A DNA stretch of 64,000 bases, taken from Sporobolomyces roseus. Its lineage: Eukaryota; Basidiomycota; Microbotryomycetes; Sporidiobolales; Sporidiobolaceae. The position numbers and the translations under genes are program-made. This document shows positions 23,869 through 35,528 of this stretch, one piece after another (the stretch's first letter is position 1; each line of letters starts with the position of its first letter). The stretch covers positions 1,488,001 through 1,552,000 of the forward strand of contig JADILM010000001.1 of NCBI GenBank assembly GCA_016617785.1, written 5' to 3'. The notes under the pieces were generated by a model, which did not search any database, had not been told where the DNA came from, and worked only from the letters and a program-made list of their open reading frames with translations.

Positions 23869-24687
23869 TCACTCCATCACGAACAAACCAGGAGACCAAT
23901 ACTCCCTCTCGACCGTGACACCAGTCGTCTGTTCGTCGACCCAAATCATTCCATCATCCATCAAAGCTTTCTCAATAGCTTGTTCGACCCGATCCATCGT
24001 CCAATAATCCCCGTTATCTTTCCCAGTAAACGACAAGACTTCCTCCCTCGTCACTGCGCCTCTCCCGGTGTTTGATGCGGCTTCCACGACGACTAACGAG
24101 TCCCTATCGAGTCCTCCAGGTGAACATCTGACTACTTTCTTTCCTCCTACTTCGATCAAACTGTATCCGCATCCTAATGGATCGAGCGCTTCGATCGCAC
24201 GTTGTACATCTGACTCTGAGATATCGGCTGCTGTCGTCGCTGTCGTCCCGTTTGAAGCGGTAGTCCGTTTCGAATTTGACGAAGGGATTGACCTTAATTT
24301 CCTAACATCCCTCAACACCTCATCTAGCGCGACGAGTCCGCCTCCCCTATCCCTCTTCTTCAAGCATACATCTACAATCTGTACTCCCAACGCATAATAC
24401 CAATCCCCTACTCCCATTTTATCCCACAACCCCTTTGCACCACCTCCCAATGGATCTACTCCCAATTCCGCGCATAGTTGAGAGAAGTGAGTTCTGAATT
24501 GAGGCGACGAGAGGATCTTTGCTCGGTGTTGAGTCGAGAAGTTTGAGAGGGCAGATTGGAAAGTCGAGAGTTGGGAAGCGAGGTTGGCACTCTGTTGAGC
24601 GGCGAGAGAGGTCGAGAGGGTAGAGTAGGATGCAGTAGAGTCTAAGTGACGCTGTAGGGAGCTGTAACCTGCTGTTCGTCGTGACAT
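23869..24687 (-). CDS. SNF8: ESCRT-II subunit Snf8/Vps22
   Basis: Winged-helix subunit of ESCRT-II, which acts in sorting ubiquitinated membrane proteins into multivesicular bodies. It is a single exon of 272 residues (yeast and animal homologues are about 230-260). The N-terminal helix reads LASQLSTFQSALSNFSTQHR, then SSPQFRTHFSQLCAELGVDP and VGDWYYALGVQIVDVCLK, which are family hallmarks. Two winged-helix repeats follow (VQRAIEALDPLGCGYSLIEV; YWTMDRVEQAIEKALMDDGM, ending VEREYWSPGLF). A Ser/Thr/Ala-rich loop (SSNSKRTTASNGTTATTAAD) is an insertion relative to compact homologues. It is one of the few intronless genes here and is divergent from the F-box gene across about 100 bp. Confidence 0.95.
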   Translation of the reverse strand: MSRRTAGYSSLQRHLDSTASYSTLSTSLAAQQSANLASQLSTFQSALSNFSTQHRAKILSSPQFRTHFSQLCAELGVDPLGGGAKGLWDKMGVGDWYYALGVQIVDVCLKKRDRGGGLVALDEVLRDVRKLRSIPSSNSKRTTASNGTTATTAADISESDVQRAIEALDPLGCGYSLIEVGGKKVVRCSPGGLDRDSLVVVEAASNTGRGAVTREEVLSFTGKDNGDYWTMDRVEQAIEKALMDDGMIWVDEQTTGVTVEREYWSPGLFVME

Positions 24688-24788
24688 CGGCCGAGGTGGG
24701 AGAGGGATTCTGAGATCTTCATCTCTTTGCTCCCGTCCTATCTTTCTGATATCTTCCTAGCTTCGTTTGACTCATTAGAATAGTACAA

Positions 24789-26273
24789 ATGACCTCTACA
24801 ATCGATATGGTACGCCGCTTGTTTGCTCCCACTCGCTCCCCTTTATCGCTGACCTCACTTTCTCCTCTTTAGGTCGATCGCTTCTCTTCCCTTCCGAATG
24901 AGCTCCTCAATCTCATCTTCGACCAGATCTACACCAGCAATCCCCCATCCGCACCCATATCAAAACGCTTCCTTCCTTTCCACCGAATTCACCTCTACCG
25001 CTCGATTCACCTCTCCTCCCCTCAGCAACTCAGACGCCTTTCGAAGACAGTCAAGGCCAAGAAACCTTTAGGTCCTTTAGTCCGATGCCTCACTCTTCCG
25101 CCTGGTCTCCAACGTAGCACCAAAGTCGTTGCCGAATCGTCAAAACTTCTCAAGAAGTTGCTTCCCCTCCTTCCGAACCTCGAGCACCTCGATGCAAAGG
25201 ACGTCTACTACATAGTCGATGTCATCGAATCCATAGGTCGCTCGAGCTCTCTCAGTCGCAGTGTCACGAATTTTGTATTTGGCGCTCCCGAGGTTCCGCA
25301 CGGCGAATTCATGGAGACAGAGGATCTCTACAAGGTCATCCAGAATCTAGAGTCCCTCGAGAACCTGACCCTGTACTACTGGGGGATCTACGATTCAGGG
25401 ATTCTCGACGCTCGAGATAGTTCCGTTTTCCCTCAAATCAAAACCCTCCAAATCCACGGCGAAGGAGCAGAGGATCTCAGCATCAGCGAGATTATTCAGA
25501 TGTTCCCTCTCCTTCTGGACCTCACTCTCCACAGTACATACATCGACCTCTCCCGTTGGTCCTACGCCCTCAGCCTCCTACCTCGAACCCTCGAATCTCT
25601 CACCTTACTCGTTGAACATTACGGCTGGTCGCCCGCTGATCATGACCTTCTCCCGTTCATATCTCTCAAACGCATCCACCTCGACCAAGCGTGCTTCTCT
25701 CCTACGATCTCTCACATATTCAAACAGCTGCCGCTCGTCGAGAAGATCCACCTCGGAGACGGTCCACTCGACATAGAAGCTTTCCTCTGCCTCGTCATTG
25801 GTCCCTCCCGTCTCGTTCACCTTCGACGTCTCATCCTCGACCTCGACTGGGGCTCGTTCGGTCCCTGCATCGCACTCTCGGGGAACGAGATGTCGCTGGA
25901 ATCAAACGAGAACGGCGCAACCGAATGGCACTTACCTGATCACTTCCTCGACGGTGACCTCGAACCACTCTTCATGACACGACTGATCAAAGAAGCGAGA
26001 TCGTCAGGTATCCGAGTCGAAGGTACCGTTCTCAAAGCTCTCAAAGTTCTCAAACTCCACTGCATCGATTCGAACAACCGCGCTATCCTCGCCTACTCTG
26101 GACCTACCGATCTCCGTCGATTGCACAAGATCAGAATGGAGGCTCTTCGATACGACTATCAGTTCCCCAAACTCGACTTCGATTCTCTCGAACGAGACAA
26201 ACTTGAAATCATCGAATCGAACATGGAGGAATCGAAATGTAGTGTGTTCGGATTCAAGGAGAAGGAGAAGTAG
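24789..26273 (+). CDS. F-box / leucine-rich repeat-like protein
   Basis: Two exons: 24789-24809 (seven codons) and 24873-26273, giving 473 residues. An F-box-like motif lies at the N-terminus (RFSSLPNELLNLIFDQIY), followed by irregular leucine-rich repeats (LLPNLEHLDAKDVYYIVDVI, LESLENLTLYYWGIY, FPLLLDLTLHSTYIDLS, PRTLESLTLLVEHYG, LVHLRRLILDLDWG, LKALKVLKLHCIDS). Such proteins usually recruit substrates to SCF ubiquitin ligases through Skp1, itself encoded at 46856-47972. The substrate is unknown. The gene shares a short divergent promoter with SNF8. Confidence 0.8.
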
Positions 26274-26930
26274 AGGGGTACCGGACATGAGGAACGCTCG
26301 AGCGGTAGAAAGTCGGAGGGAGATGGGTGAAGGGAGAAACGGTGGACGAAGAGTCGATGCTTTGAAACGGTGCGATCCGAATCCTTTCTCATCACACGCA
26401 TCGAACCCGGTACACGCTCGTTCTGTTGACAATGACTTCATCTATCAGCCTACGTCTTAGACTTTGCTTTAGCTTTTGGGTTCGAGCGTCTGGGTCCAAT
26501 CGCTCTTGAGAAGCTCTCTCGAGGTTGCAATTTCCTTCCGATGCTTTCCTTGCTCTGTTCTCGTCGTACTCTGCTCTTAGCAGCTCCCTCGCAAAGATTT
26601 GTTGTTCGTCGGTCAAAGGTGACTTTTCAGCTTCGATCGTTTCAAAGTCTCCAAATTGCTGAAAACGCGTGCTCACTGTTCTCCAACTATCCGATTTGGA
26701 AACTCGAGCTTTCCCACTATTATGATTCAACTCATTCTCCCAAACAACAAAGGAGAATAACGAGGGCTCAACCAAATCTTTCACTCTCTCTCCTTTCACA
26801 CCCACTCTCTCGCATCCTCCCGACCCTCTCTTTCTCGCCAACTCACCCTCAAGTCACTCGCTCATCCTCCCCGTCACCATCACTCTCGCTTTCAAAAACC
26901 CCAATCCCACTCTCGAATCAATCAACAAAG
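26274..26930. other. Intergenic region upstream of the PriA-like gene
   Basis: No gene called. The last part is strongly CT-rich on the plus strand (about 26770-26920), as expected for a pyrimidine-rich fungal promoter or 5' UTR. Confidence 0.45.
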
Positions 26931-27069
26931 ATGCGATTCTCTCTCGCTCTCATCTCTCTAGTCTCTTTCGCTGGTCTCGCTTCAGCGCAAACAGGGTACG
27001 GTCGCTTCCCTTGCAGCAGTGAGTCTCGTTCCCACTTCTTTCGTCAGCCGCGGTTTGTTGACGAAATCG

Positions 27070-27104
<35 letters not shown>

Positions 27105-28599
27105 CGCAGTTGTCAACGGCGATGGAACTTTCTCTCCTGGTGCGCGCTCCTCTCTAGTATCTCCTCTATCAGGGGTCTGAGCTGACGAATCGTTCTCGTC
27201 CATGATCAAGATCCTACGCAATGCGAAGAAGCAAACCTCGTACCTCCTGGATCCAACACAGCCGGTACCGGAGTTCAAGGCGATAGACCCACCCCTCTCT
27301 CTCCAGTCTGTGTGCAACAACTCGAGACGGGAGCGTACTTTTGCGGTTCAGCTGGTAGGCTCCTTTTCTTCTTCTTCTCTCGTCTCGTTTCATTCTCACC
27401 TCTTTCCTTTTCTCTTGCTCGTTTCAGGCGCTTCTTGTTTCGCCGACTTCAACTGTGATGGAGGTCGTTGCCTTGGTTCTTTCCCTGCTACTTCATGGTA
27501 GGTTCATCTTCATCGTCATCGTCGTTGGGAGCTCGCAAGATCCGACTGACTCCTCCTGGTCTGTCTTTCCCTCCACTCCCTTTCACTCCGCTCTCTTCCG
27601 CTCTTTAGTCAAGGAGGTTTCTCTCAAGCCTGTGCTGGTAACGACGACAACTGCCTCGGATTCCTCTATTGTCTCGCTGGAGATTTCTCCGTCACAGCTT
27701 CAAACACTTGCGGAGGTGAATCTTCCTTTCGAGACTTCTCTCTCTTTTCTTACACACTCATCTCACCTCTCTTACCCTCCTAGGCATCGGTGCCTTCTGC
27801 CAAGATCCGACTCAGGGCGACGCAGCTTTCACTGACGCACAAAACTACGCGTGAGTTTCCCTCCTTTCACACTTTCACTCTTTGCGAATCTTTCCTGACT
27901 GTTCCCTCTTTCCTTTCCAAAGCATCTTTAATCAATTCTGTGGATCGGGATAGTAAGCTTTGTACCTTTCCTTCGTTATCGAGAGTAATCGCCGATACTA
28001 ACCGCTTCTCTTCCTCCTCTTCGACAGCTGTTCATTCGGTGAAGGAGTCTGCCGCGAACATCTCACCACTGTCGGTTCGGATTGTAGTGGAGATCCAGAC
28101 TTTCTGAGTTCTTTCTCGCTCCCGCCTCCTCGAACGAATGAGAACTAACCCTGCTCGAAACGATAAACAGGCTTGCACTCAAACTTCGACGGGACAAGCT
28201 TTAACCTGCCGACCGACTGACTTCACCTGTCAACTCTCTGGACCTCAACCTTCCGCCCGAGCCCGCGCCCGTCGTTCCGAGTCTCTTCTCGCTCGTCGCA
28301 ACCTTTGTCCCTCCGTCGATCACCAAGCTTGTCGAGTCGAAGGTACCAATTCGTTCGAATGTATCGATACTACTAGCTCTCTCGAATCTTGTGGTGGATG
28401 CTTGTCGGATGGAACTGGTGTCGATTGCACCACTCTTCCAGGAGCTGCCTCCTTCGGTTGTGTTCAAAGTGTCTGCGAAGTTTGGCAAGTCCTTCTCTCT
28501 TTCCCCGAACCTAACTCGCGGGCTGACTCGTTCCTCTATAGGTCTTGCATGGAGGATTACGTTTTCTCTTCCGAAAGTCAATCTTGCGTTCCCATCTAG
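26931..28599 (+). CDS. PriA-like secreted cysteine-rich protein
   Basis: Ten exons give 327 residues with exact closure: 26931-27018, 27110-27139, 27211-27354, 27428-27497, 27609-27715, 27784-27850, 27923-27952, 28028-28103, 28171-28484 and 28542-28599. The start has a clear signal peptide (MRFSLALISLVSFAGLASAQ). Many paired cysteines follow (SCFADFNCDGGRCLG, DNCLGFLYCLAGDFS, YCSFGEGVCREH). The Arg-rich linker RARARRSESLLARRN has two dibasic sites that a Kex2-like protease could cut. It precedes the PriA-type C-terminal domain (NLCPSVDHQACRVEGTNSFE, SLESCGGCLSDGTGVDC, GAASFGCVQSVCEVWSC). Function in this family is unknown. Two introns have unusual donors: 28104-28170 begins CTGAGT and 28485-28541 begins GCAAGT. 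Confidence 0.8.
27075..27100. repeat. (CT)13 microsatellite in PriA-like intron 1
   Basis: An uninterrupted CT run lies nine bases before the 3' splice site and probably forms its polypyrimidine tract. Confidence 0.85.
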
Positions 28600-29423
28600 A
28601 TATCCTCTCTCCCTCTCTTGTGAACTACCTCCAACTTCTCGAGACTTTTCACCTCGTATTCCAGATACCCTCCTTCATTCCCATCGCTCTGTTTAGATGT
28701 CGAATACTTTCGCTTTTCATTCTTGAGATCTTTTAGTTCATCGCTTCCGTAGTTATGCACTATACAGTCGATGGTTCTCTGCTGCTGCAAAGTTCGCTTT
28801 TCTTTCTCTCTGGTCTGCGCTCTCGATCTCGTCATATGAGAGACGCAAGCAGAGTAGCTCCAAGCTCGAACCGCGAGACTCGTCAGGTCTCGACGACTCT
28901 ATTGACTGGAGTCGCATCTCCCCATACTGTCCGATGTGGGACAAACGTCCTACGAGGCGAGGTATAGAGCTCTGAACCGCTCACTTGAGTTTCGCGAGAA
29001 AGGCAGGGAATCCGGTAACAGACAATTTCGAAATTTCCCGTCTACTTTCTCAACTTCTCGACCTTACGGAACTCTCGAGCTAATCGCTACTAGTCAAGCA
29101 CGAACAGTCAAGTTACGATTGCGAAAGTCGAACCTGTACGCGGTAAGCCGGGGTTGATCGATTTTTCACGTGGTGAACTTTTGCTTGATCGAAAAAAAGG
29201 AGTTTTGCTTTCCTTCTCAACAAACTCTCCCGCAACTTTCGAAAGAAACCCCTTTCTCTACAAAGGTTTGAAGGTCCAACATCTTCATTCCTCCCCTCAC
29301 AAGTGCTGTCCAACATCAGCTACTTTTCCCTCTCCATCCTCCCTTCGCGTCCCTCTCAATCCCTCACATCCCCTTCAAACAACTCACTCACCCACACTCA
29401 ATCACTCAGTCAACTCGAAGAAG
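28600..29423. other. Intergenic region
   Basis: No supported gene. Short frames on both strands lack recognisable domains. From about 29280 to 29420 the sense strand is C/T-rich, typical of a promoter and 5' UTR for the following gene. Confidence 0.45.
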
Positions 29424-30970
<1,547 letters not shown>

Positions 30971-31435
30971 TGCTCATACCCTCTCTTTGTACAATATTCT
31001 CTAGGTTCATTTGTTCCGTTAGTTCGGCTTCACAAAGGTTCTCTCACGTCTTTCCTTTTTTTTTCGCAACTCGCAACTACTCTATTCAATTCTCTATTGA
31101 GCAATCGTGATCTGTATTCCGAGTACACCTAGGAGAGAGAGAAAGAGCTGTACAAGCTATAGACAAGTTGGCAAAGAGAAAACAGTACAGGATAGTAAGC
31201 GTGGTATGAAGGCGTAAGGTGGATATCGGGGGGAACAACATGAGAGAGCGTGGAGAGAGGTGAAGTCAAGAAACGAAGTGGCATCGAGCCGAAGGATTGG
31301 AAAAGGAGGTGGTAAAACAAGATTCAAGAAAATCGAAAGTAGACAGTTTTGGCGGGAAGCTAGAGTAAGAGAACAGAGGTAGAGTCAGTTGACAGGACGG
31401 CGAGTTGCGCAGGGAGAGGCACTTACTATGAAGGT
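30971..31435. other. Convergent intergenic region
   Basis: 3' flanks of the CBS gene and the next gene on the other strand; nothing else seen. Confidence 0.5.
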
Positions 31436-32611
31436 TTACAGGAGATCGTTGAGACTGAGTCCGCTCGAACCAGTCGAATCCAATCCGACTTGACTAGTCG
31501 AGACACCCCTCCGGAGCTCAGGCAAAGGCGAAACTGATCTTGTCCTACGACCGCGATGTGACGAAGTATTCGGAGAATCGAGAGAGTGAGATCGTTGAAG
31601 TCTCGTCGCGATATGTTTGGAGAACGGACAACTCGCGAGTCTGGGTGAAGAAGGGGGCGACGGTTCGGGAGTCGTGATCGGTGATCGAGCGAGAGGGGAC
31701 AGGGACCGGAAAGAGGTTTTCGTGAGGAGTGAATGAGGTTGAGAGGAGGTAGAAATCGAGAGGGGTTTGCGAGATCGGAGAACTGGTGTTTCGAGAGATT
31801 CGTTTGGTTCGGTGGATGAAACCGAGTCGAGTGAGGTTTGTCGACGTCCAGTGAAGTGGACAGAACGCGTCGTGGTCGAAGAAGAGGTTGCCGAACGAGG
31901 TCGGGAACAATTCTCCTTGAGCGAAGGTTTCGAAGGAAGAGGCGGAGGATGTTCGGAGCAAGGTGAGATGGTCGAAGAGGTAGACTTGAGACTATCTTGT
32001 GATGTGAGGGACCGACTCCGAGTCTGCGAAGCTTCGTCCGACGACGAGTTCTTCTTCCACCGTAAATTACTCAGCATCTTTAAACCCTTTGATCGCGCCT
32101 TCTTGCTCGGTGCTGTATCATTGACGTGCATATCGTCCAATGTGTCGACTGACGAAGCGTCATCTCCCTCTGACCCATCTGGAGTCAACGCCGGAACTCC
32201 TTCGTCCATTTCTTCACCATCTTCCTCCTCCTCCACCTGATCTAGCTCGTGAGTGGGATACGGTAGATTCTTGTTGTGCGATCCTCGGCGTGCGACTGGT
32301 GGAGGACGAGGGCGGGGACGGAAAGAGGAAGCAACAAAGGACGAGAAGGTTTCGAGAGGAGTGAGAGGTTTCGGATTTGTCGAACTGGGTGGAACTGATG
32401 TTTGGGGAATAGGACGAGGTCGAGTACGAGGGGATTTATCTGCAGTGGGACATCTGCATTCGATGGGTTCCAATCCGGAGAGTGAATAAAATGTAGAAGT
32501 AGCGAGAGCGAGGAGGGAGTAAGAGAGGGCGACGAGGAAGGTTAGAGGTCGGCAGAGGACTACCAAAGTGATTTTCGCGTTTACTGGTAGGCTGAAAACG
32601 CAAGCAGGCAT
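31436..32611 (-). CDS. Unrecognised Ser/Pro/Arg-rich protein with N-terminal hydrophobic segment
   Basis: Single-exon frame of 391 residues from ATG 32611. The first 45 residues hold a long hydrophobic stretch (ITLVVLCRPLTFLVALSYSL and on to a second Leu/Ala-rich part) that could be a signal anchor or hairpin. The rest is disordered and polar: Arg-Pro repeats (SFRPRPRPPPVARRG), an acidic patch (VEEEEDGEEMDEG), then many Ser/Arg/Pro blocks with RRxS- and SP-type phosphorylation-like sites (SFRSLSPLARSPITTPEPSP). No domain is recognised. The uninterrupted length and composition typical of fungal membrane-anchored disordered proteins support a real gene. Confidence 0.65.
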   Translation of the reverse strand: MPACVFSLPVNAKITLVVLCRPLTFLVALSYSLLALATSTFYSLSGLEPIECRCPTADKSPRTRPRPIPQTSVPPSSTNPKPLTPLETFSSFVASSFRPRPRPPPVARRGSHNKNLPYPTHELDQVEEEEDGEEMDEGVPALTPDGSEGDDASSVDTLDDMHVNDTAPSKKARSKGLKMLSNLRWKKNSSSDEASQTRSRSLTSQDSLKSTSSTISPCSEHPPPLPSKPSLKENCSRPRSATSSSTTTRSVHFTGRRQTSLDSVSSTEPNESLETPVLRSRKPLSISTSSQPHSLLTKTSFRSLSPLARSPITTPEPSPPSSPRLASCPFSKHIATRLQRSHSLDSPNTSSHRGRRTRSVSPLPELRRGVSTSQVGLDSTGSSGLSLNDLL

Positions 32612-33120
32612 TGAGGAATGGGGAGGGAGGTCGAATGGTTCGAGTTTCGGAGTTCTTTCTAAGGAAGAGTTTGGCTTGAGCGAGAACTTGCTAGGGCGTG
32701 ACTTGAGAGTATATTGTTACTCTATGGCGGTGTAACGAAGTGGTGCATGCGATTCGAGGTGTAAGTTTTTGAACAGAACAGGGAGCAGCCAAAAAAATAG
32801 ATCGCATTCGCAAGTCCGAAAGCCCGAGAGTCCCGCCCGAGTGGTTTCGTAAGCTCCCCTCGCATAACTGCACTCTCTTTTCTTACGTACACACTTGCTC
32901 AGCTTTTCAAGCTTCTCCTCTATTATTCAGCTTCACCCTAACCTTGACGAACGAAATGAGAGGGGTTCAATCGACGAGAAATCGAAGAGGAAGATTCGTC
33001 CTCGCAGATCGCATGTCTCTCATAACGTCCAATGATAAGAGCTATATTGCTTGAACAGTGATAGAACGTGAAAAGAGATAAGTTACCGATGACAGTGAGC
33101 TAAGGAGGTTGACTCAAGAA
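32612..33120. other. Intergenic region
   Basis: Upstream of the minus-strand unknown gene and downstream of the glycosyltransferase; no gene seen. Confidence 0.45.
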
Positions 33121-35528
33121 TTAGTCTGAACCTTCGGAGTCGATGTACCGAGGAGAAGAAGCTTGTTGACGACGACGACGACGATTCAAAGCTAGGTCAT
33201 AGACACGAGTGTACTGAGATCGACGTTCGAGAGAGACAAAGTCTTCGATCAGTAAAAGTGCTTCTGAGACCCACCGAAAACGAGGGAGAAACGTAAAACA
33301 GAGACTCACCTCCTCGACTGGACCGCCCGAACGGTTCCATCCTAATCTGAGAGCATCCTGAACCATCCTCCTCACTAACGATTCCCGATCTTCCGCCGAA
33401 CCCTCTCGAAGGAATGACCAATCTTCTAAAGCTTGTCTCGTAGCGATTCTCAAGGCCGCTTGAGCAGGTTCGAGTCTCTCATCGCTTGGTCGAACGTCCT
33501 GGGCTGATCGAGAGTAATCCTCCTCCGCACCTTGAGTATCGGCAGTGTTGCGATTGGGGAAGAGGTCAAAGAGGTAACTGTTTCCTCCTTTCCGCATGTC
33601 GTCCTCATCGATAGGGACGAGGAATTCGATGAGGCCTCCTACACCAGTTGATAAGACGGGACTGCCGAAGAGGAGTGACTCAGCAGCGACGAGTCCGAAT
33701 GCCTCACTCAAACTAGGGACAAATCCAAAATCGCTCGCCATTCGAATGATTGACCCGAGTTGGGCTTGAAGGCCCGGGGTCGAGACGTCGTCAATGAGCG
33801 TGAGGTGAGAAGGATAGCGGTCAACGAGGGAGATGAGAGATGTGAAGGGATAGTTGTTGCGAGCACCGAGGAGGAAGAGTCGACCGGAGGTAGGGGAAGC
33901 AGACAAGCTTGAGAGGAGGGTTTCGAAGAATTGACATCCTTTGTTGTACTGGAAACGACCGATGAAGATGAACCAAGGCCGAGAGAGATCAGCGTCGGAG
34001 AGGGACAGTGTCGAGGCGTGATTCTGGATGAGGTAGAGTTTCGCTCTTTCTTTGACGAGATGGAGGAGAGGTAGAGGAGGAGTGTTGTGAGATGTGGAGA
34101 AAGAAGTCGTCGACGAATTATGAAGAGGGAACTGAAGTTGTCGCGAAACGAGAATCGAATTCGTGAAAGGATTCTTGAGCTTGTCCGAAAGGTCGAGCCC
34201 ATTCGTGATACCTAGGAAGAGCCCATCCTTCGCTTTCTCCGCAATCGAAGGCATAACGAGATCTTGTAGATGAAAGTGGAATCGACCAGCGACGATATCG
34301 GAAGCGATTGAACGAGAAACGAAAGTCGTTACGTCGGAGAAGTCGATACCGAGAGCGGAGGTGAAGAGTTGCGTGCCTGAACGGTAGATGTAGGGCTGTA
34401 GCGAGTCGAGGTGATTCGGGAGATGCGAGTCTGAGGAAGAGAAATCGAGGAAAGGGACGACATTCGAGACCAAATTGGAGTATTCTACTTCATCCAGCGA
34501 GTCGTGGAGAGTGTAGACGATAGCGGGATGAGGTGAGGGAGATCCAGAGTAGGCTTGACGGAGGAACGAGCCGACCATCGCATTCGTTGCGCCGTGAAGA
34601 TGGACGATGTCGATGGCTTCCAACGAGTGGGAGATGTCGAGATATCGAACGAGCTCTGAGACTGCCTTTGCGAAGTACAGGTCTTTCCATTCTTGCTTGA
34701 GCGGTTTGTAAGCTGAATAGATGTCTCCTTCGTTCTTGGCCTTGAAAGCGATGTGGAAAGGACGTTCTACTCCAGGTCCGATGAGGTACACGTCGATGTA
34801 TTTCTGATTATTCGTCGAATCTGAAGGAGGAGCTGGAGAGTCGTCTGGGTAAGGCCATCGAAGGAGAGAAACCGGGAAGTGAATGATCTGCTTGCGATTC
34901 CTCGATCGAGTAATGTTGAGCGACAGTTGCGTGACGAGCTCGGCGTCGGGGTAGTCGTTGCGAAGGAAGGAGTAATGAGGCAGAGCGACAGAGAGCGAGA
35001 GTTGAGAAGATTGCGATTGAGCAGTAGTGAGCGCGGTGAGCATGACTCCTAGACCTCCCATCGTTGCCGGGCCAAACTCCTTCGTGACGTGCAGTATTCG
35101 AGTATTCGTTTCAAGGTTAAGCGGATTGTCGAAGTCGAGATGTTGATAAACTTGAGGTTCGTAATTTCGTTTCGCTGCGAACGCGAAGAGTCAGGCGAGG
35201 ACTTTCAACGAGGATTGAAGGGCGAGATCATAGACTCACAAATGATCAGAGGAGGACGTTGACTGTTTCTCCACAGTACGAAGAGGAGCCCGGCGAGCAA
35301 AACGACGCTGAAAACGATTATTCTCCTCCAGCGCTTTGCGAAACGGACCATCTTCTTCCTCCCGAGTTCACGAATTGACTGTTGACACCGTCTAGGTCCT
35401 TCTTCAGCAACGGCGACGTTGTTCGAGCGTTTGGTGATTGACGCTTTGCGAATCGAGGTTGAACACGAAGGAGTCCGTTCATCGCTGGTAGCGGTCGAAG
35501 CTGGAGTCGATCGGGCTTTTGCGCTCAT
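33121..35528 (-). CDS. Type II membrane glycosyltransferase with starch-synthase-like GT-B fold
   Basis: Two exons, 35240-35528 and 33121-35174, give 780 residues with exact closure. I chose the ATG at 35528 (MSAKARSTP). A basic cytosolic tail precedes one membrane segment (IIVFSVVLLAGLLFVLW), so the catalytic part should be lumenal. The domain starts ILHVTKEFGPATMGGLGVML, which matches the substrate loop of GT5 glycogen/starch synthases. The second half has FIFIGRFQYNKGCQFFETL and PSLSEAFGLVAAESLLFGSP, the GT-B nucleotide-sugar motif with its E-x7-E pair. Known GT5 enzymes are cytosolic or fused to alpha-glucan synthases, so a Golgi/ER-anchored stand-alone form is notable. The sugar donor and product cannot be read from sequence. 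The end is RRRRRQQASSPRYIDSEGSD. A possible 47-nt intron near 33264-33310 would break the frame, so I left it unspliced. Confidence 0.8.

Noticed and set aside
26541..27185. Frame of 214 codons running through the PriA-like promoter and first exons
   Set aside because: The upstream part is Ser/Leu low-complexity UTR sequence. The ATG at 26931 gives a proper signal peptide and spliced product.
33264..33310. Possible 47-nt intron with GTGAGT and CTCAG ends in the starch-synthase-like gene
   Set aside because: Removing it shifts the frame to an early stop; reading through gives a continuous helical C-terminus.
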